Shown: positions 1 through 5,223 of the stretch, piece after piece
Position numbering within the stretch: the stretch's first letter is position 1
Layout: every line of letters starts with the position of its first letter
Source of the DNA: Bacilli bacterium
GTDB taxonomy: Bacteria > Bacillota_I > Bacilli_A > RF39 > UBA660
Reading direction: 5' to 3'
Assembly: GCA_016283075.1 (NCBI GenBank)
Contig: JAEEMF010000019.1
Location: 1 to 6,265 of the forward strand
Length of the DNA stretch: 6,265 nucleotides
Position numbers and translations under genes: made by a program
The notes under the pieces: model-generated
Seen by the model: only the letters and a program-made list of their open reading frames with translations
What the model was told of the DNA's origin: nothing
Database searches by the model: none

Positions 1-66
1 AGCAGTATATAGTTTTCCTTTTTCAACTAATTTCTTAGCTTCTAAATATTTTTTACCTTTTTTCAT
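1..66 (-). CDS. rplA: 50S ribosomal protein L1, N-terminal fragment (cut by window edge)
   Basis: Only the first 22 codons are present, beginning at ATG 66-64 and running off the left edge. The visible peptide starts MKKGKKYLEAKKLVEKGKLY, which matches the conserved L1 N-terminus (MAKKGKKY.EA.KLVD). L1 forms the mobile stalk near the ribosomal E site on 23S rRNA and, in many bacteria, also represses translation of its own operon. A full AAGGAGGT ribosome binding site (80-73) lies 6 nt before the ATG. The gene directly follows rplK, the usual L11-L1 order. The spacer between them carries a possible L1-binding RNA fold, described separately. The assignment rests on the short N-terminus plus gene order, and both agree. 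Confidence 0.9.
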   Translation of the reverse strand, partial: MKKGKKYLEAKKLVEKGKLYTA

Positions 67-80
67 TTTTTTACCTCCTT

Positions 81-111
81 GTGGTTCAAGCGGATTATTT
101 TATCCTTCCAC
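81..111 (-). promoter_or_regulatory. Structured rplK-rplA spacer, candidate L1-binding RNA
   Basis: Read on the minus strand, GUGG (111-108) can pair with CCAC (84-81). Inside this outer stem, GGAU (105-102) pairs with AUCC (95-92) around a six-base loop, and an unpaired GCUUGAA sits on the 3' side. The AAGGAGGT site of rplA follows immediately, so the fold could control its access. The rplK leader at 596-654 has the same GUGG...UUGAACCACA frame, which suggests a shared ligand. L1 is known to bind this kind of asymmetric internal loop in mRNA leaders of L11-L1 operons. Binding here is inferred from the fold and position only. Confidence 0.5.
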
Positions 112-125
112 TAGGTTAAACCTAG
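111..125 (-). repeat. Inverted repeat after the rplK stop codon
   Basis: The perfect dyad CTAGGTT-A-AACCTAG (read on the plus strand) lies 11 bases past the rplK stop. As RNA it would form a six-pair hairpin with a three-base loop. No U-run follows, so it is not an intrinsic terminator. It touches the 5' edge of the L1-site-like fold and could stack on it, or mark an mRNA processing site. Confidence 0.5.
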
Positions 126-136
126 GAAATGACTTG

Positions 137-562
137 TTAGTCAGTTATTTCAATACCCATATTACGTGCAGTACCTTCGACAGTCTTCATTGCGTCTTCT
201 ACAGTATATGCATTTAAATCAGGTAATTTAATTTCTGCAATCTCTTTAACTTGTGCTCTAGTTAATTTTCCAACAACTTCTTTAGATCCTTTACTAGAAG
301 CTTTCTTAACACCAGCATACTTTTTAATTAAGAATGCAGCTGGTGGAGTTTTAATTACGAAATCGAAAGTTCTGTCTTCATAAACAGTAATTTCAACTGG
401 TAATATATCTCCCATTTTATCTTTAGTTGCATCATTATACTTAGTAACAAATTCCCCTAAATTAATTCCGGCAGGTCCAAGAACTGTACCAACTGGTGGA
501 GCTGGTGTAGCTTTACCAGCAGGGATTTGTAACTTAATTACTTTAGTAACATTCTTTGCCAC
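137..562 (-). CDS. rplK: 50S ribosomal protein L11
   Basis: L11 binds the GTPase-associated centre of 23S rRNA at the base of the L7/L12 stalk and helps elongation factors and RelA act there. The protein shows the family's N-terminal KLQIPAGKATPAPPVG (about residues 10-25), the central VEITVYEDRTF and KTPPAAFL, and the C-terminal VEGTARNMGI. I chose GTG 562-560 as start: an AGGAGGTG ribosome binding site lies 6 nt upstream, and the resulting 141 residues equal the usual L11 length. An in-frame GTG three codons earlier overlaps that binding site and is unlikely. The gene has its own predicted promoter (685-713) and a folded leader, and it precedes rplA. Nothing in the coding region looks aberrant. 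Confidence 0.97.
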   Translation of the reverse strand: MAKNVTKVIKLQIPAGKATPAPPVGTVLGPAGINLGEFVTKYNDATKDKMGDILPVEITVYEDRTFDFVIKTPPAAFLIKKYAGVKKASSKGSKEVVGKLTRAQVKEIAEIKLPDLNAYTVEDAMKTVEGTARNMGIEITD

Positions 563-595
563 GAAAAACACCTCCTACAAATATTTCGCTTTTCA

Positions 596-654
596 TGTGT
601 GGTTCAAATAGCTTTTTCTCTCCGCTTTAATAGAAAGAGCTTTGCCTCCCACAT
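596..654 (-). promoter_or_regulatory. Structured rplK leader, candidate L1-binding autoregulatory RNA
   Basis: On the minus strand UGUGG (653-649) pairs with CCACA (602-598). Within it an AGCU.UUUCU arm pairs with AGAAAAAGCU with one mismatch. The asymmetric internal loop has GGAGGC on its 5' side and UUUGAA on its 3' side. A purine-rich GGGAG opposite a GAA-containing strand is a known L1 recognition style in 23S rRNA and L11-L1 mRNA leaders. The fold starts about 24 nt after the predicted transcript start and ends about 34 nt before the rplK start. The pairing is visible; the ligand is inferred. Confidence 0.55.
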
Positions 655-684
655 AATCTATATTAAAAATAACATAGCGAACAT

Positions 685-713
685 AATATAACATATTTAA
701 ATACTTTTGTAAA
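685..713 (-). promoter_or_regulatory. Predicted housekeeping promoter of rplK-rplA
   Basis: On the minus strand a -35 box TTTACA (713-708) and a -10 box TATATT (690-685) are separated by exactly 17 bases. Each differs from consensus at one position. Transcription would start near 678, giving a leader of roughly 115 nt that contains the folded element. It lies in the nusG-rplK spacer, which has no terminator-like hairpin, so some read-through from secE-nusG is also likely. Confidence 0.75.
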
Positions 714-726
714 TAAGTTTTTTAAA

Positions 727-1251
727 TTATGCTTTTTCAATTTCAGTAGACCCAAGTTCTACGATAGTTTCTTGACCAAATAAGTCAAGTGCTACTTCAA
801 GTTTAGCATTTTCTAAATCGATAGATTTAATTTTACCAAACATATTTGCAAATGGTCCACTAATAACTTTAACCATATCATCAATAGCAAATTCATTAGA
901 GATATCTACTCTACTCATATTCATTGAAGATAAGATTTTATCTACTTCAGCTGGAGTAAGTGGAAATGGTTTAGCACCTTTACCAGATGATCCGATAAAT
1001 CCAGTTACACCAGGCGTATTTCTAACTACAAACCATGCTTCATCAGTCATAATCATTTCAACAATGATATAACCTGGAAACATCTTTTTAGTTCTTTCTT
1101 TTCCTTTTTCGTCTACAACTTTTTCTTCTGGAACTACTACTCTAAATATATAGTCTTGAAGTCCCATACTATTTGCACGCATTTCTAATTTTTCTTTTAC
1201 TTTATTTTCATGTCCTGAATAAGTATTAACTACATACCATTCTTTATTCAT
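727..1251 (-). CDS. nusG: Transcription termination/antitermination factor NusG
   Basis: NusG binds the RNA polymerase clamp and modulates pausing, termination and coupling to translation. The 174 residues have the expected two parts. The NGN domain (about 1-115) includes WYVVNTYSGHE near the start and KMFPGYIIVEM with VRNTPGVTGFIG in its second half. The C-terminal KOW domain (about 120-174) includes DDMVKVISGPFANMFGKI. The length is normal for Firmicute NusG. The ATG start lies one base after the secE stop (TAATATG), and the nearest purine-rich AAAGGA is 13 nt upstream, so translation is probably coupled to secE. The order secE-nusG-rplK-rplA is the classic bacterial arrangement. Confidence 0.97.
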   Translation of the reverse strand: MNKEWYVVNTYSGHENKVKEKLEMRANSMGLQDYIFRVVVPEEKVVDEKGKERTKKMFPGYIIVEMIMTDEAWFVVRNTPGVTGFIGSSGKGAKPFPLTPAEVDKILSSMNMSRVDISNEFAIDDMVKVISGPFANMFGKIKSIDLENAKLEVALDLFGQETIVELGSTEIEKA

Positions 1252-1252
1252 A

Positions 1253-1441
1253 TTACTTAATTAATCCTTTAAGTTCAGTAAGTCCTGCTATAACAGCATC
1301 AGTTAAAGTAAAGAAAAATACAAATAATAAGATAAATGATAAAGTTGCAATACTATACTTAATCATTTCCTTTTTTGAAGGCCAAGTTACCTTCTTCATT
1401 TCTTCGCGTACGCTTACAAAAAATTTCGCAAGTTTTTTCAT
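1253..1441 (-). CDS. secE: Protein translocase subunit SecE
   Basis: SecE is the small membrane subunit that clamps SecY in the SecYEG preprotein channel. From ATG 1441-1439 the product is 62 residues, close to the roughly 60-residue Gram-positive form. It has an amphipathic cytosolic stretch with EMKKVTWPSKKEM (about 14-26), the family signature, then one transmembrane helix (about 28-52). An in-frame TTG at 1477-1475 would add twelve polar residues (MEKTYKEKSGVY) and has a well placed AAAAGGTG site 8 nt upstream. The ATG has GTGGTG 5 nt upstream. Family length favours the ATG, but the longer form cannot be excluded. The gene has its own promoter and is followed after one base by nusG. Confidence 0.93.
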   Translation of the reverse strand: MKKLAKFFVSVREEMKKVTWPSKKEMIKYSIATLSFILLFVFFFTLTDAVIAGLTELKGLIK

Positions 1442-1485
1442 ATAAACACCACTCTTTTCTTTATATGTTTTTTCCAAAATAAAAA

Positions 1486-1493
1486 CACCTTTT
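1486..1493 (-). promoter_or_regulatory. Ribosome binding site that favours an upstream TTG start for secE
   Basis: AAAAGGTG (1493-1486) is spaced 8 nt from TTG 1477-1475, which opens the secE frame twelve codons before the conserved ATG. It lies only a few bases after the predicted transcript start. Its GUGU half can pair with ACAC just upstream around a short loop, so it may be partly masked. Either it initiates a longer SecE or it helps ribosomes load for the ATG. Confidence 0.5.
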
Positions 1494-1506
1494 CGTGTCT
1501 AAATAA

Positions 1507-1535
1507 AATATATCACTAAAAGGTATTTATGTCAA
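1507..1535 (-). promoter_or_regulatory. Near-consensus housekeeping promoter for secE-nusG
   Basis: On the minus strand TTGACA (1535-1530) and TATATT (1512-1507) are separated by 17 bases; the -35 box is perfect and the -10 box has one mismatch. The -35 box begins at the base right after the sigma-factor stop codon. Transcription should start around 1500, giving a leader of about 23 nt to the TTG or about 59 nt to the ATG of secE. This promoter separates secE-nusG expression from the upstream maturation operon. Confidence 0.85.
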
Positions 1536-2156
1536 TTATTTATTACTATTAATAGCATTTTTTAATTTACTTCTTATTCTTTGAATAGCATTATCTACTT
1601 GCTTCTTATCTTTTTCTAGCATATCAGCTATTTCTTTATAATCAAATCCTGATGATTTTAGTTGTAATACTTCGTGTTCAAAAGGAGTTAACATATCAAG
1701 AAGTTTACTTTTAAAATCAGTTAAGTTTTCTTCATCAGTTATAACACTTTCTGGATTATAACTATTATCCGCTAAAAAGACTTCTACATACTTCATATCT
1801 TCTTTATCATCATCAAATACTTCAAAAGGCATTGATTCATTTAGAATACTATGTTTCTTTCTATGACTTCCTACTACGAAAGTAATTTGAGTTCTTTCTA
1901 TACATGTTTTCGCATATGTATAAAAAGATGTTTCTTTAGAATCATTAAAAGTATTAATAGCTTTAGAAAGTCCTATCATACCTTCTTGCACTAGATCATT
2001 AAGTTCTATACCAGTATTACCACAATACTTTTTAAGTCTTCTAGCATTCTTTTCTATAAGTGGTCTATATTTATCATAAAGTAATTCATTTGCTTCTTCA
2101 CTATTTTCTTTTATATAAGAAAGTAGTTCATTATCATTAAAATCTTTATAATTCAT
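1536..2156 (-). CDS. RNA polymerase sigma-70-family factor, SigH-like
   Basis: This is an alternative sigma factor that would direct RNA polymerase to a specific promoter class. Region 2 spans about residues 25-97, with DLVQEGMIGLSKAI (54-67) as the core-binding part and TSFYTYAKTCIERTQI (76-91) in the -10 recognition part. Region 4 spans about 154-203, with a helix-turn-helix around FDYKEIADML and DNAIQRIRSKL. The layout, 206-residue length, CIxRxQI and RxKH strings, and position before secE-nusG match Bacillus SigH (about 218 residues). Bacillus SigH serves sporulation entry and competence; no sporulation gene is visible here, so its regulon in this organism is unknown. The ATG overlaps the rlmB stop by one base (TAATG), and an AAGGAA site lies within the rlmB end. 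Confidence 0.88.
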   Translation of the reverse strand: MNYKDFNDNELLSYIKENSEEANELLYDKYRPLIEKNARRLKKYCGNTGIELNDLVQEGMIGLSKAINTFNDSKETSFYTYAKTCIERTQITFVVGSHRKKHSILNESMPFEVFDDDKEDMKYVEVFLADNSYNPESVITDEENLTDFKSKLLDMLTPFEHEVLQLKSSGFDYKEIADMLEKDKKQVDNAIQRIRSKLKNAINSNK

Positions 2157-2851
2157 TATTTACGATTCCTTACTGCTTCATATATTATGATTCCTGCTGC
2201 AACTGAAGCATTAAGACTATTTATTTTTCCTTTCATAGGAATACTTGCTATAAAATCACAGTTCTCACGAACTAAGTGTCCTATTCCTGATCCTTCATTA
2301 CCAATTATGATACATATCTTACCTTTATAATCTATTTCATCATAACTAGTTCCATCCATATCAGTTCCTACTACCCAGAATCCATTTTTCTTAAGTTCAT
2401 TAATAGTATTTGTTAAATTAGTTATTTGACAAATAGGAACATATTTAGAAGCACCTACACTAGTTCTAATTACTGTACTAGTTACATCTACACTTCTATT
2501 TTTAGGAATAATTATTCCATCTACTCCTGCAGCTTCACAAGTACGAATAATTGCTCCAAAGTTATGAGGATCTTCTATATGATCTAGTATTACAACAAAT
2601 GAATCATCTTTATACATAAAATCATCAAGAGAGCTATATTCAAAATCAGGAACCTGAAGTATTATTCCTTGATGATTTTCTTTTGTTATTTTATCAAGAA
2701 CATATTTATCTACAAACTCAGTATCAACATTTTTTCTTTTAACTAAGTTTAATATTTCATTATCATTATAATTTTTAGCAAGAATAACTTTACGAACCTT
2801 TTCATTAGATTCTAAATATTCTCTTGCTACATTTTTACCACATATATACAT
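2156..2851 (-). CDS. rlmB: 23S rRNA 2'-O-ribose methyltransferase, RlmB/TrmH (SpoU) family
   Basis: RlmB-type enzymes use S-adenosylmethionine to methylate the ribose of a guanosine in the peptidyl-transferase region of 23S rRNA (G2251 in E. coli numbering). An N-terminal RNA-binding domain (about 1-72, with ICGKNVAREYL) precedes a knotted SpoU catalytic domain. All three SpoU motifs are visible: DPHNFGAIIRTCEAAG (94-109) with Asn97 and Arg103, IIIGNEGSGI (181-190), and IPMKGKINSLNASVAAG (204-220). At 231 residues it is slightly shorter than Bacillus RlmB (YacO, about 249). The ATG directly abuts the upstream stop (TAAATG) and has an AGGTGA site in the end of that gene. The neighbouring rRNA-processing genes support an rRNA rather than a tRNA target. 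Confidence 0.92.
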   Translation of the reverse strand: MYICGKNVAREYLESNEKVRKVILAKNYNDNEILNLVKRKNVDTEFVDKYVLDKITKENHQGIILQVPDFEYSSLDDFMYKDDSFVVILDHIEDPHNFGAIIRTCEAAGVDGIIIPKNRSVDVTSTVIRTSVGASKYVPICQITNLTNTINELKKNGFWVVGTDMDGTSYDEIDYKGKICIIIGNEGSGIGHLVRENCDFIASIPMKGKINSLNASVAAGIIIYEAVRNRK

Positions 2852-3589
2852 TTAATCACCTATTATTTCCTTCATAATTAGTTTAATTCTATCATTATTA
2901 TTTTGTAAATACAAATACCCTATTAAACATTCAAATCCAGTTGCGTATTTATAAGTAATTATATCTGTATTCTTAGGTGCTTTATGACTTTTACTATTTC
3001 TACCTCTTCTTACTATTTCTAGTTCATCTTCTGTTAAGAAGTTAGTCTCTATTAATTTATTTAATATTTTAGACTGACTTTTAGCAGATACATAATCTTT
3101 AGCAGATTTAGTTAAGTCATTTACTTTAGTTATCCCTTTATCTATTAAATATTTACGAATATATACTTCATAAACTGAGTCCCCCAAATATGCTAGAGCA
3201 AGAGGATTTAATTCCAAGTACTTATTTATTAAGTTAATATCTTTTATATCTTTAGGACGATTAAGTTTTCTTTTAAGGTTTCTTACCCCTTCTAAAGATT
3301 GAACAGGAATACCTTCATACATAATCTTTTCTTTTTCACTATAATAATTAGTACTAAAGTTTATCTTCTTATCAATATAATATACTTTTGCCCCTTCATT
3401 TTCTCTTTCAAATTCACAATCATAATTATTTAATAAATAATCATAATAGTCTTTAGTAACGGCAATATCAATATCAATTGTAGTATCCTTTAATCCCTGA
3501 AGTACCATAGATGCTCCAGCAATAACTACATACTTAGAAGGATCAAAATTATATTTTCTTAATGTACTTATTACTTCCTCTTTATTCAT
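2852..3589 (-). CDS. mrnC: Fusion of a nucleotidyltransferase-like domain with Mini-ribonuclease III
   Basis: Mini-RNase III is a dsRNA-cleaving RNase III catalytic domain without an RNA-binding domain; in Bacillus it matures the 23S rRNA ends. Residues about 122-245 form this domain: NPLALAYLGDSVYEVYIR with catalytic-type Asp137 and Glu141, RRGRNSKSHKAPKN (194-207), and GFECLIGYLYL with Glu220. Residues 1-120 are extra. They look like a nucleotidyltransferase fold: VVIAGASMVLQG, then TTIDIDIAV with the metal-binding pair Asp39/Asp41, and a closing VQSLEGVRNLK...NRPKD. The usual third carboxylate seems to be Asn77 (KINFS), so this part may be inactive. The frame is open throughout, with no methionine near the junction. 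I prefer ATG 3589-3587, with AGGA 9 nt upstream, over in-frame TTG 3607 or ATG 3595. The start overlaps rbgA by 8 nt, implying coupled translation. Confidence 0.88.
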   Translation of the reverse strand: MNKEEVISTLRKYNFDPSKYVVIAGASMVLQGLKDTTIDIDIAVTKDYYDYLLNNYDCEFERENEGAKVYYIDKKINFSTNYYSEKEKIMYEGIPVQSLEGVRNLKRKLNRPKDIKDINLINKYLELNPLALAYLGDSVYEVYIRKYLIDKGITKVNDLTKSAKDYVSAKSQSKILNKLIETNFLTEDELEIVRRGRNSKSHKAPKNTDIITYKYATGFECLIGYLYLQNNNDRIKLIMKEIIGD

Positions 3590-4451
3590 AATCATCAATC
3601 CTATCAAAAGTAATACCTTTTATAATACCACTTTTTATTTCATTAATTATAATACTAATTACTTTATCATAATCTATTTCTCCGCCTTTAATTAAACATC
3701 CTCTACGTTTACCAATTACTTCAAGTGTTTCAATAAAGTCTTCTTCTACAGTATCAATACCATATCTATCTTTAAGCGTATTAGGATAGTATTTAAGAAG
3801 AGTTCTAAGTATATACTCTACTACATCATATAAAGGAAGAATTTCTTCTTTAATAGCCGTTAAACTTGCTAAATTAAGGGCTACATTATTTTCTTCTAAC
3901 TTAGGCCATAAAATACCAGGAGTATCTAAAAGTTCAAACTTCTCATTAATACGAATCCAGTTAAGATTTTTAGTAACGCCAGGCATATTTCCTACATTAG
4001 TAGCTTTCTTACCAACAAGTCTATTTATTAAAGTAGACTTACCAGCATTAGGAATACCTACTATTAAAATACGTAGTCTTCTATTTAAAAGACCCTTATC
4101 AGTATTTTTCTTATTAAAGTCTTCCATAATCATATCAGTAGCTTTATAAAGTTCATTTAAGTTCTTATTATGTTCTAAATCTAAAAGTACTACCTTATAT
4201 CCTTTAGATTCATAATACTTTACCCATTTATTGGTTTCCTTCATATCACATAAATCAGTCTTAGTCATAACAAGAATTCTTGGTTTACTCTTTATATAAG
4301 TATCAATATCCTTAATCTTAGAAGAATAAGGCATACGAGCATCTACTACTTCATACACTAAATCTATAAGATTAATATTCTCACTAATTAATCTCTTAGT
4401 CTTAGCCATATGACCAGGATACCAGTTTATATTAGTTTTATTTTCATTCAT
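3582..4451 (-). CDS. rbgA: Ribosome biogenesis GTPase RbgA (YlqF)
   Basis: RbgA is a circularly permuted GTPase needed for late 50S assembly in Firmicutes. The permuted order is visible: the N-terminal WYPGHMAKT (10-18) and VVDARMPYSS (35-44), then G4 TKTD (63-66), G1 GIPNAGKST (132-140), the G2-region GVT (158-160), and G3 DTPG (176-179). A C-terminal helical domain (about 190-289) for rRNA contact follows. The length of 289 fits the family (about 282 in Bacillus). ATG 4451-4449 is preferred over GTG 4460: homology starts shortly after it, and the same ATG is duplicated at 5862. The first ten codons are part of a direct repeat, and the present leader, with only a weak AGAAGTGG, appears to come from inserted DNA. 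It overlaps the Mini-III gene by 8 nt. Confidence 0.95.
   Translation of the reverse strand: MNENKTNINWYPGHMAKTKRLISENINLIDLVYEVVDARMPYSSKIKDIDTYIKSKPRILVMTKTDLCDMKETNKWVKYYESKGYKVVLLDLEHNKNLNELYKATDMIMEDFNKKNTDKGLLNRRLRILIVGIPNAGKSTLINRLVGKKATNVGNMPGVTKNLNWIRINEKFELLDTPGILWPKLEENNVALNLASLTAIKEEILPLYDVVEYILRTLLKYYPNTLKDRYGIDTVEEDFIETLEVIGKRRGCLIKGGEIDYDKVISIIINEIKSGIIKGITFDRIDDYE
4421..4451 (-). repeat. Direct repeat copy 1 (first ten codons of intact rbgA)
   Basis: These 31 bases, from the rbgA ATG through codon 10 plus one base, recur at 5832-5862 in the same orientation with a single difference (4425 versus 5836), which is silent (AAC versus AAT, Asn9). The similarity stops exactly at the start codon on one side and after TGGT on the other. 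The two copies bound a 1411-bp repeat-to-repeat unit. This fits an attachment-site-like duplication made when DNA entered the 5' end of rbgA. Confidence 0.85.
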
Positions 4452-4471
4452 AAAAACCACTTCTTTCTTTT

Positions 4472-5140
4472 TTACATTCTTATATTTATATCAGCAGCCT
4501 GAGTTTTAACCCAGTTTTCAATAACAGCTAATAGTTTTTCAATATTTTTTGATAATTCTCCACAATTGCCAATTCTATTTAATATAACCAATTCATCTTC
4601 AAATGTTGATTCATAACCTATAAAATTTAAGATAAAAAAATCTTCTTTTATATTTTTTAACTTATATACTTTCAAACTCATTTCACTAACAAATATTTGT
4701 GATGATTCAAATATTTTTTTTGGCATCCAAGGAGAATTTATATATTTTGTGAGCTCATTATGAAACCCAACATATGATCCAAAATCAATATATATTGTAT
4801 TGTTAGACTTTTTAATACTTTTAATGTTAGATTTATCGAAATGTACGATTTGAAGTCCTTTTTTTGTTGCTTTACCATCATAAGTATATTTTTGTATCAG
4901 TAATGTTAAACTTTTCAAAAACTGAATATACTTGATAACTAAATCAATAGTTTGATTATTTAATTTAGTCCCTGCTTGATATCTATCAAACAAAGTAATT
5001 GCTAAAACCAACGTAATAAACGCAAATAATGTCTGAGATATTGTCATTATAGTAATTAAGTTATTGCTTTCAATAAATATTGGTGTACATACAATTAAAC
5101 TCATTCCTACTAACAACACAACAAGATGCTTTATTTTCAT
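4472..5140 (-). CDS. Unrecognised protein with two N-terminal membrane helices
   Basis: I do not recognise this family. From ATG 5140 the product has 222 residues. There is a hydrophobic helix at about 5-23 (HLVVLLVGMSLIVCTPIFI), a short polar loop (ESNN), and a second helix at about 29-51 (ITIMTISQTLFAFITLVLAI). A mixed soluble part (52-222), probably cytoplasmic, shows no catalytic motif I can name. An ATG four residues after an in-frame TTG is chosen because an AAAGGAG site lies 9 nt upstream. It uses G-ended codons (TTG, CTG, GTG, ACG, GCG) that are rare in the adjoining rbgA. The gene lies 20 bases before rbgA, inside the direct-repeat-bounded segment, so it is probably acquired. Helix-plus-soluble proteins of this kind occur among mobile-element and defence genes, but nothing here shows such a role. 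Confidence 0.72.
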   Translation of the reverse strand: MKIKHLVVLLVGMSLIVCTPIFIESNNLITIMTISQTLFAFITLVLAITLFDRYQAGTKLNNQTIDLVIKYIQFLKSLTLLIQKYTYDGKATKKGLQIVHFDKSNIKSIKKSNNTIYIDFGSYVGFHNELTKYINSPWMPKKIFESSQIFVSEMSLKVYKLKNIKEDFFILNFIGYESTFEDELVILNRIGNCGELSKNIEKLLAVIENWVKTQAADINIRM

Positions 5141-5157
5141 CTGGATCAACTCCTTTT
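5130..5157 (-). repeat. Third, partial copy of the old rbgA leader/start sequence
   Basis: The minus strand here reads AAAAGGAGTTGATCCA, then G, then ATGAAAATAAA. At the rbgA remnant (5878-5848) the matching order is AAAATGAGTTGATCCA, a five-base spacer, then ATGAAAATAAA. The copies differ by one base in the leader and by the short spacer. It overlaps the start of the membrane-protein gene. It may be a third site copy, or a coincidence of a strong ribosome binding site with a lysine-rich start. Confidence 0.45.
5143..5157 (-). promoter_or_regulatory. Extended Shine-Dalgarno for the membrane-protein gene
   Basis: AAAAGGAGTTGATCC can pair along nearly its whole length with the 3' tail of bacterial 16S rRNA (GGATCACCTCCTTT), with one mismatch where T replaces G. 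It is far longer than the 4-8 base sites of neighbouring genes and ends 2 nt before the ATG at 5140. It fixes the start choice and suggests strong translation of an otherwise unremarkable hypothetical gene. Confidence 0.65.
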
Positions 5158-5178
5158 ATTTTTAATATTATTCCTTGA

Positions 5179-5200
5179 ATATTTAAACTTATTTAAATAT
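5179..5200. repeat. Perfect AT-only inverted repeat between the two inserted genes
   Basis: Nine-base arms ATATTTAAA (5179-5187) and TTTAAATAT (5192-5200) flank a four-base centre. No U-run follows on the minus strand, so it does not look like an intrinsic terminator. It could be an operator-like dyad or a weak RNA hairpin ahead of the membrane-protein gene. In such AT-rich spacer DNA a chance origin is possible. Confidence 0.4.
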
Positions 5201-5223
5201 CAAAATTTCATCATTTATTAAAA

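Noticed and set aside
1484..1500. Possible terminator (ACAC-GAAAAG-GTGT followed by T-rich sequence) before secE
   Set aside because: The stem is only about four pairs and lies within the first bases of the predicted transcript, overlapping the ribosome binding site, so it cannot be a useful intrinsic terminator.
3590..3607. Longer TTG start for the Mini-III fusion gene
   Set aside because: The added MIGLMI comes from sequence that encodes the RbgA C-terminus in another frame. The AGGA site is correctly spaced only for ATG 3589.
5179..5200. AT-only dyad as an intrinsic terminator of the soluble cargo gene
   Set aside because: It has no GC pairs and no U-run after it on the minus strand; kept only as an inverted repeat.
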